A DNA stretch of 64,000 nucleotides from Piper betle. Its lineage: Eukaryota; Streptophyta; Magnoliopsida; Piperales; Piperaceae. Positions within the stretch are counted from its first letter, which is position 1, and each line of letters starts with the position of its first letter. Below are positions 38,993 to 49,580 of the stretch, one piece after another. The position numbers and the translations under genes are program-made. The stretch spans positions 1-64,000 of the forward strand of contig JAURVB010001674.1 of the NCBI GenBank assembly GCA_033002965.1. Direction: 5' to 3'. The notes under the pieces are model-generated. The model was not told the origin of the DNA and did no database searches. It saw only the letters and a program-made list of their open reading frames with translations.

Positions 38993-40070
38993 AAAGGGGG
39001 ATCAGTTTTTTCAATGGAAGCAATGTGTCATGAGTTTATGCTAGTGATGATCGGCAGCTTTCTAAAGCTACTTACTATCTTTTGACAATGCAAAAGTTGT
39101 CGAGTTTTTGTTCATAAAAAAGAGAGGTCAATTTCCAGATTGACAGAAACAAACATGTTGTTAGCTGTGCCAGTTTCTGAAGTGGGTATCGTCTAACTTG
39201 TTGAACTCTTACTTGAGGAAATAGAGCTAATAGTTTTAATCAGTGCCATTGTTATCTAAACTGCTGTTTCTTCCTCTTCAAAGGCCGTGTTTGGTTCTCG
39301 GCTTCTCACTTATGTTTGGCGTTCGTAGATGATCACTTTGACTAGTTAAAACTGATATTTTGGAAAAAAGAAGTATTCCACGGTTAATCTTATAATTAAA
39401 ACTTAAATGTCAGCCTTGTATTTCAGATGATGGCAAGCCGCAAGTGGTGCACACGTCAACCAATGTTGGATCTGTGTGGAGGCTCGTTCCTTGTTCACAT
39501 GTAATCAATCAAATGATGGACTTTTAGCCCAGCGAAGAAGAGAAGAAAGTTGCCAACGTCAAGAGCGTCAAGCAGATGGCCTATTATTCCCGGTTGATTC
39601 GATCAGATGTTAAAATCAACCGCTTTGCAATGAGTGAACACCGTCATTTTGGCTTGCTAGAATTGACTGGCTGGAGCTATCATGAGGACTTGTTAGATGA
39701 AAGCTTCTTTACGCTCGCATCATATCTTCCCTATTCTGAATGAAATGAAAGATACCAAGCTGATTGGATTTTGATGAAGGGCAGTATGGTCAAACAAGCA
39801 GGTGCAGGTGCAGGTTCACTTCCCTAAATTCCCACGACGACGCCTGTTTCCCCCGTTAGTGGCACGAATCTGAATTCCCAAGTCCCCAAGCAACTTGTTC
39901 GTCTTTTCCCCATCATGGCCGACCTTCCCACTTCCCAATTCCGAAAAAAGTCGCTCCATTTTTCCTATGAATTCCAGTATCTGGACTGAGTACGAGCAAA
40001 CGATCATCCGATCGTAATCTGAGAATTTTTTTAAAAAAATTTTAGATTTTTTTTTGGGGAGTATCGATCG
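38993..40070. other. Intergenic, with a possible coding remnant
   Basis: The segment 39,424-39,745 follows a TTTCAG acceptor-like site and has one frame with only one internal stop over about 105 codons and protein-like composition. I recognise no family. The final 250 bases are the likely promoter and 5' untranslated region of the IST1-like gene, with T- and A-rich runs. Confidence 0.35.
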
Positions 40071-43000
40071 ATGTTGTCGAAGAGCTTCAAACCCGCGAAA
40101 TGGTACGTCGATTTGGGCGAATTTTTGTTGGGGTGCCTTGTGTGCGTTTGGATTGGTTATGTTGATTGTTTTGGTTGGTTGGTGGGTGGGTCATGGGTGC
40201 AGCAAGACGTCGTTGAAATTGGCGGTGGCGCGGATGAAGCTGCTCAAGAACAAGAGGGATATACAGCTGAAGCAGATGAAGAGGGATTTGGCGCAGCTTC
40301 TTGACTCCGGACAAGAACAGACCGCCAGAATTCGGGTTTGTGGCTTTTTCTTGTCGCGAAAGCATTAGTCTTGTTTAGTTTTTTGTCTGTCAGTTTTGTT
40401 TTTAAGTGTATATGTTGTATGGCTGCCAAATCGCGTTACTTGATGGAAACTATTATTGATTGTGATTCCTGAGTCTTGCATAATTTAGAACATTTGTTGT
40501 TGAAGGCAATCACTCTACTGGGTGAAGCTTATCGAAGGCAATACCTGTATTATACATAAAATAGAAAATTGTTCTTTTTCTGCTAAATTGTCGGTCACAG
40601 TTTAAAAAGTTGTATCATTGCCAATTACTGTACTTGGTTGTGCTTTTGACGGTAATTCCTGCGTTGCTCTACTAGGTGAAGCAATACCTGTATAATGCAC
40701 AAAATAGAAATTTGTTGTTGCTCTTTTATGTTTGATTGCCATTCATAGTTTATAAGGTGTATCATTGCCAATCACTGTACTAGGTTGAGCTTATTGTCAA
40801 TAATTCCTGTATTATGCATAAATCAGAACATTTTTTGTTTCCCCTTTATATTTGATTGTCTGCATGTTTTATTGTTGTCAATCAGTTTGCCATATTGAGC
40901 TTCTTAATTGAAATACCTGTTTCGTAGGTCAATCAGTATATTTGTTGTCGCCCTTTTGTATTTGAATGTCAGTCATAGTTTATATGTTGTGTCACTGCCA
41001 ATCAGTCTACTAGATTGAGCTGATGGCAGTGCCTTTATTGTGCATAGTCGGAAGTTTTGTTCTTGTTGTTGTTTTATAATTGATTCTCGGACGTAGGTTA
41101 TCTATTGTATTATTGCCAATCATTTCACTAGATTGAGCTTTTTGACGGTAATACGCATAGCATGCATAAATTAGAGCATCTGATGTGCCTTTTAATTCAT
41201 CTGCTGATTTGGAATTTGGGAATCTCATTTAAGCTTACTTTAAATAGGAGACTGTCTAATGCACTGGCATGCTTGATTTGTTTGTGTTCCAGGTAGAACA
41301 TGTCGTACGAGAAGAGAAAACAATGGCAGCTTATGAGATTATTGAAATATACTGTGAATTGATTGTTGCTCGCCTTCCGATTATCGAGTCACAGAAGTAT
41401 GTTGGATCCAAATCACTTTTTTGCTGTTTGACCTGCATATTTTATTAATTGATACACAACTTATGTTGTTTTCACATTTAAGTATCTTCAACTTTGACGT
41501 GGCTTTTTTAATGTACTAGCCAAGAGAACCTAACCCTCTTGCAGGCAGAAATAAGTTTGGATTTGTGTTATTATTATTCAATGATGTGATATTTCAAAAT
41601 TTTAAACACGAAGTCATCTGATTCTTGTGGGCTGGAATTTTGTGTGATTGGATTAGTTCTTTTGTTATTTTTCAGAAACTGCCCCATTGACCTCAAGGAA
41701 GCTATTGCCAGTGTAATATTTGCTACGCCTAGATGTGCTGATGTGCCTGAACTCAAGGACATTCGCAAACACTTGACAGCAAAATATGGAAAAGATTTTG
41801 CAGCGGCTGCCCTTGAACTTCGCCCTGATTGTGGTGTCAGCCGTATGGTAGGTGTGATTTGTATTTGTGCTTATAACTAAGGATGTGGGCATAGTTTTGA
41901 AACCATAAAATCTTATGCAGTCTTTTCAAACTTAATCCTCTTCTGTCTCTTTACGAATTAAGCATTCAACAAGGGTAGATGTAGTTTAATTTTGAGGTGT
42001 TTTGCCTTATATATAATTGAAGGTAGTTGAAAAGTTATCAGCAACAACTCCTGATGGTGAGACAAAAATCAAGATTTTGACTGCAATTGCGAAAGAGCAC
42101 AATGTTAATTGGGATCCACAAGCACTTCAAAAAGAAATTGCAAAGCCCACGGAAGACTTGCTGGTAATATCAATAATAGTTACAATTGCAAAATTTGTTG
42201 ACTTCTTTGTCCAATATATAATTGTGCAGAATCCATTGCTGTTTTTGTGCAATGGTAGTCACCTTTTTCTTCATTTGATCACCTCATCAATGGTAGTCAC
42301 CTAATTTTGTTGTAAAGTCTCAATTTATCATATAGATACTATTAATGTATATTTTATATTTGAGAACATGTTGATATTGCTCCTATTTTTATATGCTTGT
42401 GAATTTTATGTGAACAAAGTTTTGGACATTTGATTGAGCAGGAGGTGCCAAGCAGGCCAGAAAACTCCGCTAAGACCTTTGTAGGATCCAGTAATATACA
42501 GTATCATAATTCCGAAGGTCAATATAAGTTCTCGAATGAACAACTTCTAGCACGCCCAAGCCAAAAGCTTGACCCTTCATCAACATTTGCTGGAAGTGAT
42601 GGAATAAAATCATCACCTGGTCCAAGCACTTTCTCGTCTCTAGATTCAAAACTTCCATCCTTTTCGGTTCATTCATCTTATTCACAAGAAGGATTTACAG
42701 GTAATGCGTCGTTGTTGATATGCTTGTAATGCAATTTTGTATGCAACTATTAAGTGATTATCTTTATGGTATCTTGCTACAATACTCATCCTGATTTGAT
42801 AACTCTTTTGGCTTACAGAGTTGAAAGTTGCCAGCGAAGATTCAAAATCTTCCATGTATGCAGGGGACAGTAAATCTGTTGATGGGGATAACTGGAATAT
42901 GAGATTTAAGGATGCAACTTCTGCTGCACAGGCAGCTGCAGAATCAGCAGAGTTAGCAAGTTTTGCTGCCAGGGCTGCTGCTGAACTCTCAAGCCGTGGT

Positions 43001-45546
43001 AAACTTACAAATGATCATTCCAGAATAGTTATTGATTCACCATATGATATGACTAAAGATGAGTTTTCTCCTTCAACAAGAAATCCAAAGTCAAGTTATA
43101 CCCAAAGTTCGTTTAAGAAGAATGGAGATTCAGTAGTCTATCATGCGGGAGATATTTCGAAGAGAAGTGATCAACAGAGAGATGAAACATATTGGTCTAA
43201 TTATTCTGATGGTTCTGACAACAGATATGATGCTATGCAAAATAAAAGTAGTAGTTTGAAGAAATCGGGCTTATCTTCGCCTGCTGACATGTTATCAAGT
43301 GATGAGGTTTCCCCTACAACAAGAAATTCTAAGTCAAGCTCTACCCGAAGCTCATTTAAGGAGAGTGGAGTTGTGGGAGAGATTTTGAAGAAAAATGATC
43401 AGGAAAGAGATGGAACTAGTTTGTATAACCTATCACTTGGTGGTGAGAGCAGATCTGATGTCATGCAGAGCAGAAATAGTAGTGTGAAGGGATCTGTTTT
43501 GTTTCAACCTGCTGATATGTTTTCCAATGATTATGCGCCAGTTATTGACTTACTGAAGGCAGGAGGAAGCATTAGGGATACCAGTTCTGGAAACAACCGG
43601 AATGATATTGGTAGTCCAGATTCTACTAAGAATTTTGTTGGAGTAAATTCTAGTCCATGGCCGGATATCAAGGATTATGAGAGCGACATCTTTGGGGAGA
43701 ATTCACATGGTACATTTGGAGAATCAAGCTTTGATAAAAGGTCAAAACGTTTGTCAAATGATTATTCTGCTGTAGTATTTGATGGCTCTGGTTCGGAAGG
43801 TGATGAAAAGCTGGATCTAGAAGATGTTGATGGAACCGGTAGGTTTCCTGCAGACGTCTCAACAGATAAGGGATATTCACTTTCACATTCTGGTTCTTGG
43901 AATTTCAAGGAACAGAATGCATCTCCCGATACAGACAACTCTACTGATAATTCCCATATTATAGGTGCTAATCATACGACCAAAAATTCTGTTGAATTGT
44001 TAAGGAATTCAGATCAACCTCAACAAAGTGACTTTCCAGCTGCAACTTTTGATGACTCAGATGGCCTTCTTAACTCTTCGAGTGATGATGAGGTTGACAT
44101 TCACAAGCCTGAAGAAAGGAACAAAAGCAGTAGCTACTCTCATAAGCTGGACGGATCTGATCAGTTGCCACTATCAGCTGGTTCTGTCCATGAGCCTATA
44201 AAGTCCGAAAATGAAAACAAGCAATTTAAAGAAGCTCATAGAAATATACATGGTCCTTATTCTCATGATGATTCTGATTTGAAAAATGACGCTGTGGATG
44301 TAGGCTTTAAAGAGGATTATGTTAAACCTTTGCAAAAACATGATTCAGGTAACATTTTAAGAGAGCGTCCACATTTTGAGGATACAAAAGGCATAGATAA
44401 CTTAGCAGTTGATGAACATCCAACGACATCACTTCCCTCCCCATCTGTAGGCAAGGCATTAGACACGTTGGGAGTTGGCAAAAGGGACAAAGTTTCTGAT
44501 GAAATGAAAGTTTTGAACTTCTCAAGCAATGAGAATGAGATGAGGCTGAATTTTGGAAGATTGACTGGTGGTCTTCGGCATAAAAAATTTATTCAGCCAC
44601 CTTATGTGAAGCATCCATCCAAACAAAGAACTACGGATGTTGTCGAAAGTCAATCTGTTGGTTATGGAGGGAGAATACCGGAATCCTCTAAAGCCCCATC
44701 AATGGAGTTGCCCAGTGAGAAATCTCATGAAGAAGTTGTAAGGGAAACAAAACAAGAAACTGCATATAAAACTTCTGTTGAAAACCAAGCTGTTGATTTT
44801 GGAGGAAGAACGCCTAAATATTCTGAACCCCCTGTAGCACAGCTGTCCCGTGAAAATTCTCTTAAAGAAGTTAATGTGGAATCAAGACAAGGAGCTACAG
44901 ATAAAACTTTTGTTGAAAGCCAAACTGTTAATTTTGGAGGGAGAACGCCTAGATATACTAAATCCCCAGTACTGGAGCTCCCCAGTGAGAAATCCCATGA
45001 AGATATTGTCAAGGAACCAAAAGCTAAGAAGGCATTTAATTTTTTTGATTCGGATAGTAGTGATGATGACAGGAAGCAAGAACCGCCGAAAACTGTGAAC
45101 AGCAAGACTTACAATGACAATGCATATTCTCGAAGGACGAAAGCTTTGCCTTCAAAGACTGGAGCAGGTAGCCCTTCGAGGTTTACCAGTCACTTTCGCA
45201 CACAACATGAGAATTCTGGTGAAGCTAGCAGTACATCTGATCGTAAAACAAATGTGGTGAGATTGAACGGGGGAAGCATAAGATCAAGGGAGGGGTATTC
45301 TCTGTGGAGCAATCATCTATGCCTCCCTCGAGTGAGGATCCGTCTTTAATGGTTAAGGAACGGGTCAATTCTCAACCAGAAATTCCTAAACAAGGAGCTC
45401 CTAAAAGCTCAAAATTATCAAGTCTAATTGGTGAATCCTCATCTGTAGACGATTCGCCCAAAATTGCTGGCCATGTTCACCCCAAGCTTCCAGATTTTGA
45501 TACATTGGCTGCCAGAATTCAGTCTCTTACCTCAAATAAACGCTGA
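40071..45546 (+). CDS. IST1-like protein (ESCRT-III/Vps4 regulator), seven exons, one frameshift
   Basis: Exons are 40071-40102, 40203-40335, 41293-41396, 41676-41847, 42023-42163, 42442-42700 and 42819-45546. Residues 1 to about 190 are an IST1 domain: helices with LAVARMKLLKNKRDIQLKQM, AAYEIIEIYCELIVARLPII and ELKDIRKHLTAKYGKDFAAA. IST1 proteins bind ESCRT-III and the MIT domain of Vps4 during multivesicular-body sorting. The large last exon encodes a long Ser/Asp/Lys-rich, probably disordered region with two sets of internal repeats. It ends in FDTLAARIQSLTSNKR, which fits an MIT-interacting motif. A G-run at 45292-45295 appears one base short. As written the frame stops at 45349 and loses that motif; discounting the lost base gives about 1,189 residues. 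This is longer than typical IST1 proteins but plant paralogues of this size are known. Confidence 0.88.
40505..41210 (+). repeat. Degenerate tandem repeat in intron 2 of the IST1-like gene
   Basis: Six copies of a 110-145 base unit begin near 40,505, 40,621, 40,767, 40,877, 40,997 and 41,115. Each starts GCCAATCACT..CTA..TTGAGC and goes on to a CCTGTATTATGCATAAA stretch and a TTGTTG..TTTTATATTTGATTG segment. It makes up most of the intron. Copies have drifted considerably, so the expansion is not recent. Confidence 0.85.
44635..45020 (+). repeat. In-frame coding repeat in the IST1-like gene
   Basis: Three successive units of about 45 residues, each with V-E-S/N-Q-x-V-x-F/Y-GGR followed by a P-x-LPSEKSHE-like segment. 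The GGR cores lie near 44,668, 44,800 and 44,937. Units are similar but not identical, implying an old duplication kept in frame within a disordered tail. Confidence 0.85.
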
Positions 45547-47329
45547 CATTGTCCATGATCAGGAGTGCATTCTTTGAATCATTACCAGATGATTTTTCTT
45601 GTTTTTGTTTAGTATAGTACACCAAAGTTGCTATAGGGCACAGCTGCATGGTTAGTTTTGTTGTTTGATTATTCATTGGCCACTTGGTATTATTACCATG
45701 TATATTATTATGCTTATGTGACTCTAATATAAAGGAATTTTTTCATAGATGAGTATTTGGAGGCTTTTAATCCAGCTATTGTTATTATACTCTGCCTACA
45801 ACCCCTTCTTTCTGCCCCATCCTCTCCTTGTGAGGAATGATTTGCATGGATTATTCTGTTAATAAAAGAAAGAAAAGAAAAGGTGGTAACTGGCTTGGGG
45901 AGAAACAAAAGTACAGGAAGAACATTTCCCCTGTGAAATAAGCTCTAGTTGCGATGGATTTTGTTTGTGTTCCAGAATGTCATTTTCGTTGGCCAAGCGA
46001 GTCAATATCTGTTGTGTTCCGTACTGGAAAGCTGCTAAATTAAATCCCGTCTTAAATTATCTGATTTGTGTCTATGATCATGGGATTTTTTATTTCCTGC
46101 TTCCATTTTGTTCACTTCTGCAGGCGTTGGTGGGACTACATCTTTACCTTGTTGAGGAACTAGGAGTCTGTACCAGCCAAGATCTGTAAACAGTTGCCTT
46201 GTACAGGAAACTAAATCTGCCCAGAGTGGAGAAAAGGCCGGAGTGGCCATTCACCGACAATGATAATTGTCTCGAGTCAACTTTGGGTCAGTTGGGCAGT
46301 TTCAATAATGTGAACTGCAAACGACTAGTGACATGGGGTAAGAAACAAAACCCAAATCTCAATTTCTGAGCTATTTTTATGTAGGCATATAGTTCTAGGA
46401 CTAAAACATGGGTTTTCTTGGACAGAATTGCAGCGAAGCTTCGCTGTGTGTAGGATTGTTGTTGGCGACCACTGACTAGATTGAGTGGATTGGGTGGAAT
46501 AGAATCCATGCACGCTGCAAATGGTGGTGAATGTTTCAACGAAAAGGATTGATGGCAAAATGTGAGTCACTCCTGCCCAAACAAGCTACAACACAATCAA
46601 AGATCTATTGGAGAATATCAGCAGCTCCATCTTTGTCTACCCATATTCTATTCTTCTCAGAATTTTCTTGGCACAAGGTGGAACACACAGCCATAGCCAT
46701 GGGAGGACTTGAATTACTAAACCAGAGACTTCCACTTGCTCTGCTCTAGTGATCCAATCCCACTATGAACCCGACCAGGGAAATGGAAATAGAAGTAGAA
46801 ATAGAGGTACGAATAGGAAGGCAAATCAATAGATAACTGGGACAGCGATGATTTCCACTTTTGTCTACTTTGGTGGGGGGCAAAGAATCTGCCTACATTG
46901 TATGTTTGTGGTATATATCGCCGTTGAGCTCTGGGTTATAGCAGCAAATTAGTGTTTGGAAGGGTGTGAATATTAGCTCTAGCGGTACGACAAGCCTTCG
47001 TCTCTGTCATGCCAACAGCAGAGTAACTCATGGGAAGAGGACAAACCGCCCGTTGATCATGCATTGACAACATTGCCGGGGATGACGATGCTCTAATCTG
47101 TTCCGGTACATGACTGACGAAACCATCTTTTACTGTGGTCCTGTGAACAAGGGAAGTAAGAAGGAAAAGTTTTAACCTCACCTTAATTGCTACTTTGTTA
47201 TGCCTGAACGGGTTATTTTATTTTTAAAAAATGCTTTAGGGACATTCTCCACCCCGGTTCTTTACCCGCATTGGTGATCGGTATTGAACGGGCTAAGTAA
47301 ATCTCACTTAAGAGTTTTGATAAGTCATC
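45547..47329. other. Downstream of the IST1-like gene, no gene seen
   Basis: Probably begins with the gene's 3' untranslated region. A perfect 16-base palindrome CAGCGAAGCTTCGCTG lies at 46431-46446. A minus-strand frame at 46,936-47,181 has balanced composition but no recognised family. No other features. Confidence 0.5.
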
Positions 47330-47520
47330 ACGGAGGTCTTACCCTTTAGTGAAGGAACAAGAATAATGGCGTCGAGCGTCTCGACCTTTTGACTTATGAT
47401 TAGTCGGCTCTATTTCTCAATGGGGGCGGGGAAGGGATATAATTCAGCGGTAGAGTGTTACCTTAACGTTGTGGAAGTCATAAGTTCGAGCCTGATTATC
47501 CTTAAACCCATTGTGTAAAA
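47330..47520 (+). other. Nuclear plastid DNA insertion (NUPT) from the trnV region
   Basis: Sequence including GGCGTCGAGCGTCTCGACC, TCTATTTCTCAATGGGGGCG and a trnV-like gene resembles the plastid inverted repeat just outside trnV-GAC, as I remember it. It differs mainly by C-to-T and G-to-A changes, as expected for methylated, non-functional DNA. The left boundary may reach about 47,225; that part I could not match with confidence. No neighbouring plastid 16S rRNA is present. Confidence 0.8.
47433..47504 (+). pseudogene. Plastid-derived tRNA-Val pseudogene (trnV-GAC-like)
   Basis: A 72-base tRNA-shaped sequence with acceptor arms AGGGATA and TATCCTT, a D-arm CTCAGCGG-like segment (here TTCAGCGG) and a TTCGAGCC T-loop. 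Compared with plastid trnV-GAC the anticodon GAC reads AAC here, the acceptor 3' strand has a C-to-T change, and further C/G-to-T/A changes hit the anticodon stem. Plastid tRNA genes inserted in the nucleus are not normally transcribed by plastid machinery, so this is very likely inactive. Confidence 0.8.
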
Positions 47521-48827
47521 ATCTTGAGTAAAACTATTTCATGACTTATTTAGACATGGTGATGTTGCATAAAAATTTAGTACATCAGTGATTATAAATT
47601 TGGGGGAAAATGGTACGATAGTTAAGCCGACATTGTTAGTCATATTTTCCCTGTAAGCAGACAAGATACTTAAAAACAAGTAGTATTGTCAAATTTAATT
47701 TTTTTCTTCATTGTATGTATATATGTATGTATCTATATTGTGAGAAATTATCAATTATTTTCACCCCCTTATTAGTTAAAAATTACAATTGTCTAATAAA
47801 TGGTCATTAGCTAAAAAATATTATCATTCATTTCGGTAACCACCATCCCTTCACTCTAGAAATATGACTTAACTATCCTACCAATGTCATGAATTATATT
47901 ATTGACGATCTTGGTTTAACATGTAGAATATAATGACTTCTGATCCGTGATTTTATTCAGATCCGAGGGATTTTGATTTTTAGATTAAATATGTTTAATC
48001 TTCATATATAAATAAACGTATTTAAATATAATACAACAATTGTCATCATTTGAAAAGCCGCAATAATAATTGCATAATTTATATATTCACGTTAGCAAGT
48101 CACGTTAATTATATATATTTTATTTTCATACCGCGAAAATCGAGTTTATGATTTGGAACCTAATTCTCATACCATAATCGGGTAACACCATCTGCCGATG
48201 TCAATTGGCGAATGGTGCCACTGCAAGTTCTTCACATGATAATGCACTAACATTTGGAGCATCTCTTTCTTGCGGCAACCCCACGTTATGGTTCCTCGCC
48301 TCCCTGTTTTGCTTCCCACTCACTCTAATCCTCCCGCCATGGCATAAACTCATTGATCAGACATTGAGTTTTGGCATAACTTGCAGATTCAACAACAGAA
48401 CAAAATAGCATATCACATCCATCGTCGTCTATGAATTCACATTCAAATAAATTAATCAAGTCGGTACCAACAAATTCACGGGAGACCATGACATACCCGC
48501 TTTCTTTCACAACAGTCCATGCGTCATCTTTTCTCTGGTCTTTTTCCCAGTGATGTATACTGTTCTGTAATAAAAATATGACTACTGCATAAGCACACAT
48601 TGAAATCTACATCCTTCTTATATGTGGTAACACCCAGTGAAAGCCGGTTCTTGTTTGTTTGGACAAGTGTTATAGCAGCCGAGTTTGTCTGTTACGGATC
48701 CATGTACATTAAAAAAATGTCTATTTATGTAGTACTTTGTGGACCTTGTGACACTGTACAAGACTACCTGCTCCTCCACCTCTTCCTCCTCCCCTTCCTC
48801 TTCCCACTCATCACAAGCCATGACTCC
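47521..48827. other. Region upstream of the Dof gene
   Basis: AT-rich DNA (47,680-48,180), then more mixed sequence leading to the Dof promoter. CT-rich CCTCTTCCTCC runs at 48,770-48,810 are typical of a plant 5' untranslated region. One possible coding fragment is noted separately at 48485-48565. Confidence 0.5.
48485..48565 (-). pseudogene. Possible exon fragment of an unidentified conserved plant gene
   Basis: After an acceptor-like TTTTTATTACAG on the minus strand, about 27 codons contain HHWEKDQRK and WTVVKESGYVMVSREFV, then similarity to any exon fades. The string reads like a conserved protein segment and is vaguely reminiscent of uncharacterised plant proteins, but I cannot name a family. 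No partner exons were found. Confidence 0.25.
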
Positions 48828-48992
48828 ATGAAAACCCCTACCGACAAGCAAGTATTTTACTGGGTTGATCTGTTCTCCTCTTCTCATGTTTTCTGTGGCA
48901 GAGAGTTACTGTTCTTCACTGCCCTGTTTTTTAATTTGTGGTGGTTGCAGAGGCTCGGAGAAGGGTTGGTGAAGGAAGTTTCAAAAGCTGTG

Positions 48993-49580
48993 ATGATGAT
49001 GATGGTGGGGAAGAGACAAATGGGAGGAGGAGGAGGGGGTCAGCCGGAGCAAGAGCAACAGCAGCTCAAGTGCCCGAGGTGCGAATCAACCAACACCAAG
49101 TTCTGCTACTACAACAACTACAACCTCTCCCAGCCTCGCCATTTCTGCAAGTCCTGCCGCCGGTACTGGACCGTCGGCGGCGCCCTCCGCAACATCCCCG
49201 TCGGCGGCGCCACCCGCAAGCCACACCGTCCCTCCTCCTCCTCCAAGCGCCTCCCCGCCCCCGCCCCAGCCCCAGCCCCGCCGCCGCCACAGCCGACGAC
49301 GACGACCACGGCGGCGGCCAGTTACATGCTCGACGACGACCAGTGCATGCTGCCTGGGAGCTACAGCTCGTTGCTGGCGTCAAGTGGGGAGCTCGGGAGC
49401 TCGATGGACTCCATGTTTTCCGGCGGGTCGGCGCCGGAGCCGACCCAGTTCGGTGATTTTCCGGCGGATAGCTGCAACTTCGACGGCGGCATGGAGGTGG
49501 GCGATGCGAGCTGCTGGGCGGGGGTGAGTGGGTGGCCTGATCTCGCCATTTACACGCCAGGTTCGAGCTTTGATCAGTGA
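48993..49580 (+). CDS. Dof zinc-finger transcription factor
   Basis: The protein contains a complete Dof finger: [18 protein letters not shown], then [20 protein letters not shown], giving the C-x2-C-x21-C-x2-C zinc ligands. Dof factors are plant-specific and bind AAAG cores. Past the finger come a Ser/Pro/Ala-rich linker and an acidic, Ser/Gly-rich C-terminus ending SSFDQ, a likely activation region. I place the start at 48993 (four Met in a row), giving 195 residues. The frame is open back to 48600. A TTGCAG acceptor at 48950 and an ATG at 48828 with a GT after codon 8 (48852) suggest a two-exon alternative, in frame either way, as many Dof genes have one early intron. GC content is far above the surroundings, as usual for Dof genes. 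Confidence 0.88.
   Translation: MMMMVGKRQMGGGGGGQPEQEQQQLKCPRCESTNTKFCYYNNYNLSQPRHFCKSCRRYWTVGGALRNIPVGGATRKPHRPSSSSKRLPAPAPAPAPPPPQPTTTTTAAASYMLDDDQCMLPGSYSSLLASSGELGSSMDSMFSGGSAPEPTQFGDFPADSCNFDGGMEVGDASCWAGVSGWPDLAIYTPGSSFDQ

Noticed and set aside
47433..47504. A functional nuclear tRNA-Val gene
   Set aside because: Flanking DNA is plastid-like and the acceptor and anticodon arms carry decay-type changes, so it is plastid-derived debris.
48325..48600. 91-codon minus-strand frame taken as a whole gene
   Set aside because: Only about 27 codons after an acceptor-like site look protein-like, so only a low-confidence fragment was recorded.
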